A stretch of DNA of 48,702 nucleotides from Clostridia bacterium (GCA_017434085.1 JAFRFY010000174.1:1-48702), one strand, 5' to 3'; counted from the stretch's first letter, positions 25,385 through 34,789 are shown. Notes: generated by a model from the sequence alone, not told the origin. Translations and numbers: made by a program.

Positions 25385-26158
25385 ATGATACTGACGCTTG
25401 ATATCGGCAACACCAACATGAAGACGGCGCTCTTCGAGGATATGGAGATGCGCCAATACTGGCGGCTGTCCACCAACCGCAACCGCACCTCCGACGAGTA
25501 CGGCATGGCGCTGATGAACCTGCTCAACCACCACGGCATCGACAAGGGGGCCGTGGAGGGCATCATGATGTCCTCGGTGGTGCCGCAGATCAACTTCACC
25601 ATCGAGCACATGTGCCGCAACTACTTCGGCATGGAGCCCATGAAGATCGAGCCCGGCGTAAAGACCGGCATCAACATCAAGTATGAGAACCCCCGGGAGC
25701 TGGGCAGCGACCGCATCGCCAACGCCGTGGCCGCCTACGAGCTCTACGGCGGGCCCTGCATCACCATCGATTTCGGCACCGCCACCTCCTTCGGCGCGAT
25801 CTCCGCGAAGGGCGAGTTCCTGGGCGGCGCGATCTGCCCCGGCCTGCGGCTGGCCGCCGACGCCCTCACCGAGCGCACCGCCAAGCTGCCCCGGTTCGAG
25901 CTGGTCAAGCCCGAGGCGGTCATCGGTCGCAACACCGTCAACAACATGCAGGCGGGCATCGTGTACGGCTACATCGGCCAGATCAACTACATCGTCAACC
26001 GCATGAAGCGGGAGATGAACGTGCCCGACGTCAAGGTCATCGCCACCGGCGGCCTGGCCGTGCTGGTGGCCGGGGAGAGCCGCGTGATCGACGTCATGGA
26101 CGGCCTGCTGACGCTGAAGGGGCTTTGCCTGATCTACAAGAAGAACGCGGGGAACTGA
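25385..26158 (+). CDS. coaX: Type III pantothenate kinase
   Basis: First step of coenzyme A synthesis (pantothenate to 4'-phosphopantothenate), ASKHA fold, usually needing a monovalent cation. 257 residues with ILTLDIGNTNMKTALFE, the middle DFGTATSFGAI and ATGGLAVLVA near the C-terminus. CTGGAGG precedes the ATG. Its place behind an ECF S component couples uptake and phosphorylation. Confidence 0.96.
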   Translation: MILTLDIGNTNMKTALFEDMEMRQYWRLSTNRNRTSDEYGMALMNLLNHHGIDKGAVEGIMMSSVVPQINFTIEHMCRNYFGMEPMKIEPGVKTGINIKYENPRELGSDRIANAVAAYELYGGPCITIDFGTATSFGAISAKGEFLGGAICPGLRLAADALTERTAKLPRFELVKPEAVIGRNTVNNMQAGIVYGYIGQINYIVNRMKREMNVPDVKVIATGGLAVLVAGESRVIDVMDGLLTLKGLCLIYKKNAGN

Positions 26159-26174
26159 AAGCGAGGTTCGCCTG

Positions 26175-28382
26175 ATGGCTCAATTCGTGGGCACTGTGGA
26201 CAGCATCGTCTACCGGAACGATACCAACGGCTGGACGGTGGCGTCGATCCGGCTGGACGGCAGCCGCACCGCCATCGCCGCGGTGGGGCTGATGCCCTTT
26301 CTGCCCGCAGGGGAACACGCGCGCTTCGAGGGGGAGATCGTGGAGCACCGGGACTACGGGCGTCAGATCAAGGTGACCCGCTACGAGACCATACGGCCCG
26401 AGACGAAATCGGACATCGAAAAATACCTGGCCTCCGGGCTGGTGAAGGGCGTGCGCGAGGCCACGGCGAAGCTGATCGTGCGTTACTTCGGCGAGCGGAC
26501 GCTGGACGTGCTGGAAGCCGAGCCCGAGCGGCTCACGGAGGTGCCCGGCATCGGCAAAAAGCGCGCGGCGATGATCGCCCAGTCCTTCGCCGAAAAGAAC
26601 GGCATGCGGAGCACGCTGATGTTTTTGCAGGGGCAGGGGCTGACGGCGGCGCTGTCGATGAAGGTCTGCCGGGCCTACGGCGACATGGCCGAGCGGGTGG
26701 TGCGGAAAAACCCCTACCGGCTGGTGGACGAGATCCAAGGCATAGGCTTCCACACCGCCGACGGCATCGCCATGTCCCTGGGCTTCGGCCGGGAGTCGGC
26801 GTTCAGGGTGCGGTCCGGCATCAAATTCGTGCTGTCGGAGGCCGCGGGGAGCATGGGCCACATGTACCTGCCCCGGGAAAAGCTGACGGAACAGGCGTGC
26901 GGTCTGCTGGGCGCGGAGCGCGCGCTGGTGGATCGGGAGCTGCGGGCGCTGCTGATGGAGGACCAGCTGGTCGCCGAGCGCGTGGCGGAGGACGACGCCG
27001 TCTACCTGCCCCGATATCACCGCGCCGAGTGTGATACGGCGCGGCTTATGCTGGCGCAGTTAAAGAGCATACGCCCCGCCCGGGTGTCCGGGGCGGAGCT
27101 GATGGAGCAGATCGCCGATTACGAGGCCGCCGAGGGCGTCGAGCTGTGCGCCCAGCAGCGCGAGGCGGTGCTGGCGGCGGCGCGGGAGGGCGTGTGCATC
27201 ATCACCGGCGGCCCGGGCACCGGCAAGACCACCTCCATCAACCTCATCATACGCATCATGCGGCAGATGGGCGCGGTGGAGCTGTGCGCGCCCACGGGCC
27301 GCGCCGCCAAGCGCATGAGCGAGGCCACCGGCTGTCCGGCGCGGACGATCCACCGGCTGCTGGAGTACTCCGGGGAGGCCCAGGGATTTGCCAGGGACGC
27401 GGACGACCCGCTGGACGCCGACGTGGTGATCGTGGACGAGATGTCCATGGTGGACATCTTCCTGATGCGGGCGCTGCTGGAGGCGCTGCGCCCCGGCGCG
27501 CGGCTGATCCTCGTGGGGGACGCCGACCAGCTGCCCAGCGTGGGCGCGGGCAACGTGCTGAGGGACCTCATTGCCGCCGAGGCCCTGCGCGTGGTGCGGC
27601 TCACGGAGATCTTCCGCCAGGCGGGGGAGAGCCAGATCGTGGTCAACGCCCACCGCATCAACCGGGGCGAGTACCCCGTGATACGCAACCGGGACACCGA
27701 TTTCTTCCTCGAGCGCCGGGACAATCCCACCCAGGCGTCCCAGTCCGTGGTGGCGCTGGTCAAGACCCGGCTGCCCGGCTATATGGGCCTCGACGCCCTG
27801 CGGGACATCCAGGTGATGGCCCCCATGAAGCGGGGCGAGGGCGGCGTGTTCGCGCTGAACGCGCTGCTGCAGACGGCGCTCAACCCGCCCCGGCACGACG
27901 CGCCCGAGATCGTCCGCGGCCAGACCGTGTTCCGCCGGGGCGACAAGGTGATGCAGGTGCGCAACAACTACGACCTCGCCTGGGAGCGGGACGGCGAATC
28001 CGGCGAAGGCGTGTTCAACGGGGACATCGGCTACATCGAGGCCGTGGATAAGCGGGAGCGCGCCCTGGTGGTGGCGTTCGACGACGGCCGGGTGGCCGAA
28101 TACGACGAGACGCTGCTGGACGATTTAGAGCTTGCCTACTGCATGTCCGTCCACAAGAGCCAGGGCAGCGAGTTCGACGCCGTGGTGCTGCCGCTGACCG
28201 GCGGCCCGCCCATGCTCATGACCCGGAACCTGCTCTACACCGCCGTCACCCGCGCCAAGCGGCTGGTGGTGATCGTCGGGCGCGAGAGCTGCGTGCGCCA
28301 GATGGTGGACAATAACCACATCCTCACCCGGTATTCCGCGCTGGACTGGAGGCTGAGCGGCGCTTCGCGCCGCAAGTGTTGA
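26175..28382 (+). CDS. recD2: RecD2-type ATP-dependent 5'-3' DNA helicase
   Basis: 735 residues. The N-terminal RecD2-specific part (about 1-340) contains helix-hairpin-helix segments (VPGIGKKRAAMIAQSF; YRLVDEIQGIGFHTAD). The helicase core has Walker A GGPGTGKTTS (K351), DEMSMVD, the LVGDADQLPSVGAGN motif and the C-terminal SVHKSQGSEFD with YTAVTRAKRLVV. It acts in DNA repair independently of RecBC. The stop TGA (28380-28382) is the first codon of a repeat element. Confidence 0.95.
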   Translation: MAQFVGTVDSIVYRNDTNGWTVASIRLDGSRTAIAAVGLMPFLPAGEHARFEGEIVEHRDYGRQIKVTRYETIRPETKSDIEKYLASGLVKGVREATAKLIVRYFGERTLDVLEAEPERLTEVPGIGKKRAAMIAQSFAEKNGMRSTLMFLQGQGLTAALSMKVCRAYGDMAERVVRKNPYRLVDEIQGIGFHTADGIAMSLGFGRESAFRVRSGIKFVLSEAAGSMGHMYLPREKLTEQACGLLGAERALVDRELRALLMEDQLVAERVAEDDAVYLPRYHRAECDTARLMLAQLKSIRPARVSGAELMEQIADYEAAEGVELCAQQREAVLAAAREGVCIITGGPGTGKTTSINLIIRIMRQMGAVELCAPTGRAAKRMSEATGCPARTIHRLLEYSGEAQGFARDADDPLDADVVIVDEMSMVDIFLMRALLEALRPGARLILVGDADQLPSVGAGNVLRDLIAAEALRVVRLTEIFRQAGESQIVVNAHRINRGEYPVIRNRDTDFFLERRDNPTQASQSVVALVKTRLPGYMGLDALRDIQVMAPMKRGEGGVFALNALLQTALNPPRHDAPEIVRGQTVFRRGDKVMQVRNNYDLAWERDGESGEGVFNGDIGYIEAVDKRERALVVAFDDGRVAEYDETLLDDLELAYCMSVHKSQGSEFDAVVLPLTGGPPMLMTRNLLYTAVTRAKRLVVIVGRESCVRQMVDNNHILTRYSALDWRLSGASRRKC

Positions 28383-28522
28383 GAGTGGGGTGTGGAGTTG
28401 AGGTACAAATCCTTCGGATTTGTTTGATTGAAAAATGCTGTCGCCGTAACCTTATTATCAAAAGAAACCCGTAGGGTTTCAACCAGAACTCCACACTCAA
28501 CACTCCACACTCCACACTCTGA
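28380..28522. repeat. Heptamer inverted-arm repeat, copy E (recD2-comF gap)
   Basis: Left arm of GTGTGGA/GAGTGGG words starting in the recD2 stop (28380-28402), a core with two small hairpins (ACAAATCCTTCGGATTTGT at 28404-28422 and GAAACCCGTAGGGTTTC at 28464-28480), and a right arm of CTCCACA/CTCAACA words (28489-28520). It fills the whole 148-bp gap; comF has no visible ribosome site beyond it. Confidence 0.85.
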
Positions 28523-28530
28523 TTAACGCT

Positions 28531-29202
28531 ATGTCGATAACGATGAACCTACAAATCGCACTGTCCGCCCTCCGCAACCTCCTCTTCCCCCTCCGGGCGA
28601 ACTGCCTGGGGTGCGGGGCGGCGACGGGGTGCCGGGAGGACTGGATCTGCCCGGCGTGCCGGAAGGCGCTGACCCGGGGCTGGGTGGGCGCGTCGCCGCC
28701 GCCGAAGGGCATGGATGCCGCGGCCTTCGCCTATACGTATCACGGCGCGGCGGTGGGCATCGTGTCACAGCTCAAGTACAGGGGCGTGACCCGGCTGGCG
28801 GGGTTCATGGGCGGGGACATGGCCCGGGCGTACCGCTTCATCGAGCCCACCGGGGCGGACTGCGTCACCTGCGTGCCCATGCACCCGAAGCGCCGGGCCC
28901 GCCGGGGCTACAACCACGCCGAGCTGCTCGCCCGGGAGCTGGCCGCGCGGGTCGACCTGCCCTTTGAGGCGCTCCTGGAGCGCGTGCGGGACACCCCGCA
29001 GCAGGCCAGGCTGGACGCCGACGCCCGGCGCTCGAACGTGTCCGGCGCGTTCCGGGCGCTGGATGCCGCCGGGGGACGCCGCGTGCTGCTGGTGGACGAC
29101 GTGTGCACCACTGGCAGCACCGCCACCGCCTGCGCCCGCGCCCTCCGCGCCGCCGGGGCCGAGGCTGTCTGTCTGGTGTGCTATGCGAGGGCGATGAAAT
29201 GA
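28531..29202 (+). CDS. comF: ComF-family protein
   Basis: 223 residues. N-terminal zinc-binding cysteines (CLGCG...CREDWICPAC) and a C-terminal phosphoribosyltransferase-like domain with the PRPP loop VLLVDDVCTTGSTA. ComF supports DNA uptake and strand handling in competent bacteria. No ribosome site precedes the ATG at 28531; an in-frame ATG lies 12 nt later. Confidence 0.9.
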   Translation: MSITMNLQIALSALRNLLFPLRANCLGCGAATGCREDWICPACRKALTRGWVGASPPPKGMDAAAFAYTYHGAAVGIVSQLKYRGVTRLAGFMGGDMARAYRFIEPTGADCVTCVPMHPKRRARRGYNHAELLARELAARVDLPFEALLERVRDTPQQARLDADARRSNVSGAFRALDAAGGRRVLLVDDVCTTGSTATACARALRAAGAEAVCLVCYARAMK

Positions 29203-29226
29203 TTCAAGCGCATTGAGAGGTGTAAC

Positions 29227-29985
29227 ATGAACACGATCACCAGCCTCCACAACCCCCTGATCCGCGACATGAAGGCGCTGAACCAGCGCAAGGGCCGCCT
29301 GGAGCAGGGGCGGTTCCTGGTGGAGGGGGAGAAGATGATCCGGGAGGCGCTGTCCTGCGGGCTCGCCGTACGGGACGTGCTGGCGCTGGAGGACCACGCC
29401 TACTTCGCGGGGCGGCTGAAGGCCCGGGCGTTCGTCGTGCCCGAGGGGGTCCTGCAGGCGGTGTGCGACACCCGGTCGCCCCAGGGCATATGCGCGTCCT
29501 TCGACCTGCCCGAGCCGACGCCCCTCTCCGCCGCCCCGGACAGGATCGTGGCCCTGGACGGCGTGCAGGACCCCGGCAACCTGGGCACCATATGGCGCAC
29601 GGCGGACGCCGCGGGGTTCGGCGCCATACTGCTGGGCGGGGGGTGCGCCGACCCGCTCTCGCCCAAGGTGCAGCGCGCCGCCATGGGCTCCGGCTTCCGC
29701 GTGCCCTTCATGACCGTGGACGATCTGCCCGACGCCCTGCGGAGCATGAAGGCCATGGGCTGGACGGTGATGGCCTCCGATTTGCACGGCATGGACTTCT
29801 ACCGCCGCCCCAACCCCGGCAATCGCTACGTGCTGGTGATCGGCAACGAGGCCCGGGGCATCTCCCACGGCACAAAGCTGGTGGCGGACATGCTGCTCAA
29901 GCTGCCCATGCGCGGCGGGGCGGAATCCCTCAACGCCGCCGTCGCCGCGGGGATCATGATGTACGGGCTGACGGAGGAAAAATAA
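29227..29985 (+). CDS. TrmH/SpoU-family RNA 2'-O-methyltransferase
   Basis: SAM-dependent trefoil-knot methyltransferase, 252 residues. N-terminal substrate-binding domain (about 1-95: LIRDMKALNQRKGR, FLVEGEKMIREAL) and SPOUT domain with the motifs LDGVQDPGNLGTIWRTADA, VIGNEARGIS and LPMRGGAESLNAAVAAGI. Target rRNA or tRNA site unknown. GAGAGG precedes the ATG. Confidence 0.93.
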   Translation: MNTITSLHNPLIRDMKALNQRKGRLEQGRFLVEGEKMIREALSCGLAVRDVLALEDHAYFAGRLKARAFVVPEGVLQAVCDTRSPQGICASFDLPEPTPLSAAPDRIVALDGVQDPGNLGTIWRTADAAGFGAILLGGGCADPLSPKVQRAAMGSGFRVPFMTVDDLPDALRSMKAMGWTVMASDLHGMDFYRRPNPGNRYVLVIGNEARGISHGTKLVADMLLKLPMRGGAESLNAAVAAGIMMYGLTEEK

Positions 29986-29997
29986 ACAAAAAAACAT

Positions 29998-30025
29998 CGG
30001 ACCCCGGGAGCGTACCCGGGGTCCG
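29998..30025. terminator. Bidirectional terminator between convergent genes
   Basis: CGGACCCCGGG (29998-30008) pairs perfectly with CCCGGGGTCCG (30015-30025). A-rich sequence before it and AT-rich sequence after it give U-rich tails in both directions. Confidence 0.88.
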
Positions 30026-30039
30026 AAATTATATTATAT

Positions 30040-31119
30040 TCAGCTCAGCTGCAGCAATCCGTTCACGCCGCCGAGGATCAGGCGGTAGATATCGTGGAAG
30101 GTCAGCAGCACGAACAGCCCGAGCACCAGCACCAGCCCGATGCCGTGCACCATGCCCTCCTTTTCCGGGGGGATGGGCTTTCTGCGGATGGCCTCGACGA
30201 TCAGGAACACCAGCCGTCCGCCGTCCAGCGCGGGCAGGGGGAGCAGGTTCATGATGCCGAGGTTCAATGAGATCACGAACATCAGCCAGAGCACCTCGTA
30301 CCAGCCGTCCCGGGCGTACTGGCTGACCACGGCGATCACGCCCACGGTGCCGGTGATCTGGCCCACGCCCTCGCCGTGGAAGAACAGCCGCCGCAGGCTG
30401 TCCAGCATGGTCTTTGTGGTGCCGACCATGTAGGCCCCGGCGTAGCGCAGGGCCTCGGGCACGGTGAACGTGCGCCGGGAAAACTCGATGCCGATCATGC
30501 CGTGGGTGACGCCGTTTTCGGTGGTGACGGCGGCCGTCTGCATCTCCAGGGGGATGCGCTGCCCGTCGCGCTCCACGACCAGCTTCACGGTGCTGCCGGG
30601 CTCCACGCCCTGTATGGCGCGCACGATCTGCGCCACGCCCGCGCCGCCGTACTCGATGTCATCGCCGTTGACCTGCACGATCACGTCGCCCTTCTCGACC
30701 CCCGCGGCGACGGCGGGCATGTCGGGCGACAGGTTCTCCACGGCGGGGAAGGATTCCGCCACCGTGAACAGCGCCAGCATGGCGGTGCAGGTCACGAACG
30801 CCAGCACGAAGTTCATGAAGGGCCCCGCCAGCACGGTCAAAAAGCGCTTCCACACCGGCTGGTTGTTCATGGCGCGGGGGTCGTCGTTGCGCTCGTCCTC
30901 GCCCACGAAGGCGCAGTAGCCGCCCAGCGGTATCGCCCGGAGCGAATACTGTATGCCCTTGCGCTTCCAGCCCAGCAGCCGGGGGCCGAAGCCCACCGAG
31001 AATTCCACGATGCCGATGCCGCACAGGCGTCCGACGAGGTAGTGGCCGAATTCGTGTACCGTGACGATGATGCCCAGCATCACGATGGCCAGCAGGATGT
31101 AGAGTATGTTGGTCAGCAT
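30040..31119 (-). CDS. rseP: Site-2 zinc metalloprotease RseP
   Basis: Intramembrane protease that clips anti-sigma factors and signal-peptide remnants. 359 residues with HEFGH (22-26) in the first membrane helix, a PDZ domain (about 115-200: VEKGDVIVQVNGDDI), and LPLPALDGGRLVF carrying the third metal ligand. Last gene of frr-uppS-cdsA-dxr-rseP; its ATG overlaps the dxr stop by 7 nt. Confidence 0.96.
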   Translation of the reverse strand: MLTNILYILLAIVMLGIIVTVHEFGHYLVGRLCGIGIVEFSVGFGPRLLGWKRKGIQYSLRAIPLGGYCAFVGEDERNDDPRAMNNQPVWKRFLTVLAGPFMNFVLAFVTCTAMLALFTVAESFPAVENLSPDMPAVAAGVEKGDVIVQVNGDDIEYGGAGVAQIVRAIQGVEPGSTVKLVVERDGQRIPLEMQTAAVTTENGVTHGMIGIEFSRRTFTVPEALRYAGAYMVGTTKTMLDSLRRLFFHGEGVGQITGTVGVIAVVSQYARDGWYEVLWLMFVISLNLGIMNLLPLPALDGGRLVFLIVEAIRRKPIPPEKEGMVHGIGLVLVLGLFVLLTFHDIYRLILGGVNGLLQLS

Positions 31120-32267
31120 GCGAGCCTCCGAATGGTTTTTTCCGCGTCCGCGCGGGCGGCGGCGTCGGCGGCGTACACGTCCGGTATGGAGGTGATCGCC
31201 GTCGCGGGCACGTGCGCCAGCGCGTGGCCGATGATCTCCGGGATGCGCCCGAAGGGGATCTGCTCCCTGAGGAACGCGCCCACGGCGGCCTCGTTGGCGC
31301 CGTTTAATATCACCGGCATGCTGCCGCCGGCCTTCAGCGCCTCGATGGCCATTTTCAGCGCGGGAAAGCGATCGTAGTCCGGCGCGGCGAAGTCCAGGTG
31401 CCCCAGCGCATAGAAGTTCACCGGCTTGGCGTCGTAGGGCAGGCGCTCCGGCCAGCCCATGGCGTAGCCGATGGGCCCGCGCATGTCCGGCATGCCCAGC
31501 TGCGCCAGCACCGCGCCGTCCTCAAACTCGATCATCGAGTGGATCACGCTCTGGGGGTGGATGACCACGTCGATCCTTTCCGCGGGCATTGAGAACAGGT
31601 GGTGGGCCTCGATGATCTCTAGCCCCTTGTTCACCATGGACGCGCAGTCCACCGTGATCTTGCCGCCCATATTCCATGTGGGGTGCTTGAGCACGTCCCG
31701 CACCGTGGCGTCATACATGGCGGACTTCTCCCAGGTCCGGAGCGCGCCGCCCGAGGCGGTCAGCAGGAGCCGTTTGACCGGGTTGCCTTGCCGCGCCTGC
31801 AGGCACTGGAATATGGCCGAGTGCTCGCTGTCCACCGGCAGCATGGGGATATGCCGCTCGGCGGCCTTGCGCATCACCAGGTCGCCGCCGGTGACCAGCG
31901 CCTCCTTGTTGGCCAGCAGCACGCGCTCACAGACGTCCAGCGCGGCCCAGACCGCGTCCAGCCCCGCGATGCCCACGATGGCGCACAGCGCGTCCTGCGC
32001 CTTTGAGGCGAGGAGCGCCCTGACCGTGGCGTCCGGGCCGAAGAACCACTCGCAGAAGCGCACGTCCTCCGGGAGCTCGGCGGGCTCCGCGTTCAGCGCC
32101 GCGCAGCGCGGGCGGAAGCGGCGCACCAGCTCAAACAGCTTTTCCGAGGAGGCGTGGGCCGTCAGGCAGGCGGCGTCGAAGCGGTCGGGATAGCGCGAGA
32201 CGATGTCCAGCGCCTGCGACCCGATCGAGCCCGTCGCGCCGAGTATGGCTATTGTTCGCTTTTCCAT
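31113..32267 (-). CDS. dxr: 1-deoxy-D-xylulose 5-phosphate reductoisomerase
   Basis: Makes MEP in the non-mevalonate isoprenoid route that feeds UppS upstream. 384 residues; AILGATGSIGSQALDIV (NADPH site), the metal-site region MLPVDSEHSAIFQCL and VILNGANEAAVGAF. The ATG at 32267 has no Shine-Dalgarno; instead TATAAT ends 6 nt before it (32279-32274 on the minus strand), so a leaderless transcript is possible. Confidence 0.96.
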   Translation of the reverse strand: MEKRTIAILGATGSIGSQALDIVSRYPDRFDAACLTAHASSEKLFELVRRFRPRCAALNAEPAELPEDVRFCEWFFGPDATVRALLASKAQDALCAIVGIAGLDAVWAALDVCERVLLANKEALVTGGDLVMRKAAERHIPMLPVDSEHSAIFQCLQARQGNPVKRLLLTASGGALRTWEKSAMYDATVRDVLKHPTWNMGGKITVDCASMVNKGLEIIEAHHLFSMPAERIDVVIHPQSVIHSMIEFEDGAVLAQLGMPDMRGPIGYAMGWPERLPYDAKPVNFYALGHLDFAAPDYDRFPALKMAIEALKAGGSMPVILNGANEAAVGAFLREQIPFGRIPEIIGHALAHVPATAITSIPDVYAADAAARADAEKTIRRLAC

Positions 32268-32319
32268 GGCTTGATTATACCGCTTTCTTATGAAGTGGGT
32301 GTGAACACAATAATAATTA

Positions 32320-33192
32320 TTATAATCCGGCGATCTTGAAGAACACGTAGCACGCCACGCCGCAGAACAGTATGCCGTCCATGCGGTCGAGCATGCCGCC
32401 GTGGCCGGGGAATATGGTGCCGAAGTCCTTGATGCCGCAGTGGCGCTTGACCAGGGAGGCCACCAGGTCGCCGATCTGGGAAAGCGCCCCGGCCACCAGG
32501 CCCAGCAGGGCAAAGGTCCAGAGCGGGGGATAGTGGGAGACGGAGAGGTCCGCGGCGATGGCGGGCACCGTCTTTGCCAGCCGGAAGGCCACCCAGGGCA
32601 CCAGCATGGCGAAGATCGTGCTGGACACGAGCCCCGCCACCGCGCCCTCGACGCTCTTCTTGGGGCTGATCTCGGGGGACAGCCGGTGCTTGCCGTACTT
32701 TAGGCCGATGAACAGCGCGAAGGTGTCGTTGACGGAGGCGATGAAGAACGTCAGTATCAGCGCCAGCGTGGAGGCCAGGCGGGTGTTCAGATCCTGCAGC
32801 GGTATGATCAGCGAGAAGAACAGCCCGGGGTAGAGCATGGGGAACACCGTGGACATCATGCTGTCAAAGGCCACCTTGCCCTTTAGGATGATGTTGGTCA
32901 TGCCCAGCAGCAGGCCGACCACCAGCGCGAACATGGCGGGGCTGATGGAGCTGAACAGCGTGCGCTCGGTCAGGCTGGCGTAGAACGCCTGGGCCAGCAC
33001 CGCCAGCACGCAGTAGACGTAGCCCGCCCAGCGCACCGGGTCGTAGCCGATCTTGCGAAAGGCGCGGTACATCTCGCTTAAGCTCATCACCATGCCGGCC
33101 AGCAACAGCGCCCGCAGAGGCCAGCCCTGCAGCCATATGCCCGCCGCCATGACCAGTATCAGCGCGATGGCGGTAATGATACGCTTGATCAA
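32320..33192 (-). CDS. cdsA: Phosphatidate cytidylyltransferase
   Basis: Makes CDP-diacylglycerol for phospholipid synthesis. 290 residues, about eight membrane helices. The family signature lies near the C-terminus: SLVKRHCGIKDFG then GHGGMLDRMDG. The most likely start is a TTG at 33192 overlapping the uppS stop; a longer frame upstream only reads through uppS. Confidence 0.94.
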   Translation of the reverse strand: MIKRIITAIALILVMAAGIWLQGWPLRALLLAGMVMSLSEMYRAFRKIGYDPVRWAGYVYCVLAVLAQAFYASLTERTLFSSISPAMFALVVGLLLGMTNIILKGKVAFDSMMSTVFPMLYPGLFFSLIIPLQDLNTRLASTLALILTFFIASVNDTFALFIGLKYGKHRLSPEISPKKSVEGAVAGLVSSTIFAMLVPWVAFRLAKTVPAIAADLSVSHYPPLWTFALLGLVAGALSQIGDLVASLVKRHCGIKDFGTIFPGHGGMLDRMDGILFCGVACYVFFKIAGL

Positions 33193-34037
33193 GGCTGCAC
33201 CCCCCCGTTGGCGTCGGTCTTGACCCCGCCGAAGCGCCGGTCGCGGTCGGCGTACTCCCTTAGGCACTTCATGTAGCGCGCCCGGTTGAACTCCGGCCAG
33301 TTGATGGGGTCGAATATGAACTCGGCGTAGGTGGTCTGCCAGGGCAGGAAGTTGGAGAGCCGCTGCTCGCCGCTGGTGCGGATCAGCAGGTCCACGTCCG
33401 GGGACTCCCGGGTGTAGAGCTGCTGCTCGAACAGCATGTCGTCGATGTCCTCCGGGTCGATCTGCCCGGCCTTCACCTGTTCCGCCAGCCTCTGCGCGGC
33501 GCGCACCAGCTCGGCGCGGCCCCCGTAGTTGAGGGCGATGTTGAGCTTTAAGCCGGTGTTGTCCTTCGTGCGCGCCATGGCGTTTACGACCGCCTCGCGC
33601 TGGGGCTCGGGCAGGCCGTCCACGTCGCCCAGTATGGTGATGTGGACGTTCTTTTCGTCCAGCTCGTCGATCTCGGAGTTGAAGTACTTGAGCAGCAGCG
33701 ACATCAGCGCGCTGACCTCCTCCTTCGAGCGGGCCCAGTTTTCCGTGGAGAAGGCGTAGAGGCTCAGGGCCTCGATGCCCCAGTCGTCGCTGGCGCGTAT
33801 GATGTCGCGCAGCGCCTCGGTGCCCGCGGCGTGGCCCGCGGAGCGCGGCAGGCCCCGGGCGTTGGCCCAGCGGCCGTTGCCGTCCATGATGATGGCGACG
33901 TGCCGGGGCAGCTTGCTCGGCGGCAGCGCCGCGGCGGGCTGGGAGACCGATTGCGCCTCCGCCACGGAGACCGTGATGTACTGCGGCGTCCTGTGAAAGG
34001 CGCTGTTGAGCAGCTTGGAGAGCTTTTCAAAAAACAC
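33189..34037 (-). CDS. uppS: Undecaprenyl diphosphate synthase
   Basis: Cis-prenyltransferase making the lipid carrier of cell-wall synthesis. VAIIMDGNGRWA (catalytic Asp), YAFSTENWARSKEEV and LLIRTSGEQRLSNFLPWQ are all present. A GTG start at 34037 follows AGGTGA. The 282 residues include about 45 before the usual beginning, an Ala/Ser/Pro-rich extension. Confidence 0.96.
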   Translation of the reverse strand: MFFEKLSKLLNSAFHRTPQYITVSVAEAQSVSQPAAALPPSKLPRHVAIIMDGNGRWANARGLPRSAGHAAGTEALRDIIRASDDWGIEALSLYAFSTENWARSKEEVSALMSLLLKYFNSEIDELDEKNVHITILGDVDGLPEPQREAVVNAMARTKDNTGLKLNIALNYGGRAELVRAAQRLAEQVKAGQIDPEDIDDMLFEQQLYTRESPDVDLLIRTSGEQRLSNFLPWQTTYAEFIFDPINWPEFNRARYMKCLREYADRDRRFGGVKTDANGGVQP

Positions 34038-34070
34038 GCGGCGTCACCTGCTTTCGGGATTTATTGTGCC

Positions 34071-34096
34071 AAAAAGGGCAGCTGTTCCGGCTGCCC
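34071..34096 (-). terminator. Hairpin with T-tract between frr and uppS
   Basis: In the transcribed direction GGGCAGC, 7-nt loop, GCTGCCC, TTTTT. It would end frr transcripts or reduce flow into uppS-cdsA-dxr-rseP, since no strong separate uppS promoter was seen in the 33 nt between it and the start. Confidence 0.8.
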
Positions 34097-34124
34097 GTAG
34101 ATATTGGGAGAGGGGGAGGGAAAA

Positions 34125-34682
34125 TCAGACGGACATGATCTCCTTTTCCTTGTCCGCGCCGACCTTTTCGATCTCCTCGATGCGCTGGTCGGTGACCTTC
34201 TGGAGCTCCTTCTCGGCGACCTTCTGGTCGTCCTCGGTGATGACGGAGTCCTTCTTCATCTTCTTGATCTGCTCCATGGCGTCGCGGCGGATGGAGCGTA
34301 TGGCCACCTTGCCCTCCTCGATCATCTTCTTGACCTGCTTGCACAGCTCCTTGCGGCGCTCGCCGGTGAGCTCGGGCACCACCAGGCGGATGACCTTGCC
34401 GTCGTTGGAGGGATTGATGCCGATATCGGACTTCTGGATGGCCTTTTCGATGGGCCCGATCATCTTCGGCTCCCAGGGCGCGATGACCAGCAGCCGCGGC
34501 TCGGGGGAGGAGATGTTGCCCACCTGGTTCAATGCCGTGGGGGTGCCGTAATAGTCCACGGTGATCTTGTCCAGGATCTGGGGGTTGGCGCGGCCCGCGC
34601 GCAGGGTGTTCAGGTCCTTCTGGACCACGGCAATCGTCTTTTCCATCTTGGTGCCGGCGGTTTTAATGGTCTCCTTGTACAT
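34125..34682 (-). CDS. frr: Ribosome recycling factor
   Basis: Splits post-termination ribosomes with EF-G. 185 residues; LNTLRAGRANPQILDKI, VDYYGTPTALNQVGNIS and RRDAMEQIKKMKKD are diagnostic. GGAGG before the ATG. Heads the lipid-carrier operon. pyrH and tsf, its usual upstream neighbours, are absent and replaced by a divergent GGDEF gene. Confidence 0.98.
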   Translation of the reverse strand: MYKETIKTAGTKMEKTIAVVQKDLNTLRAGRANPQILDKITVDYYGTPTALNQVGNISSPEPRLLVIAPWEPKMIGPIEKAIQKSDIGINPSNDGKVIRLVVPELTGERRKELCKQVKKMIEEGKVAIRSIRRDAMEQIKKMKKDSVITEDDQKVAEKELQKVTDQRIEEIEKVGADKEKEIMSV

Positions 34683-34735
34683 AACACTACCTCCACTGCT
34701 GTTGAGCGCCTCACAGCACTAAATTTCTGATTAAT

Positions 34736-34764
34736 ATTGTATCGTAAAATGTAGGAAAAGGCAA
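34736..34764 (-). promoter_or_regulatory. Promoter of frr
   Basis: Minus-strand TTGCCT (34764-34759), 17 bp, TACAAT (34741-34736); start near 34729. Confidence 0.55.
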
Positions 34765-34789
34765 GAACTATTTTTATATGATGGACATA

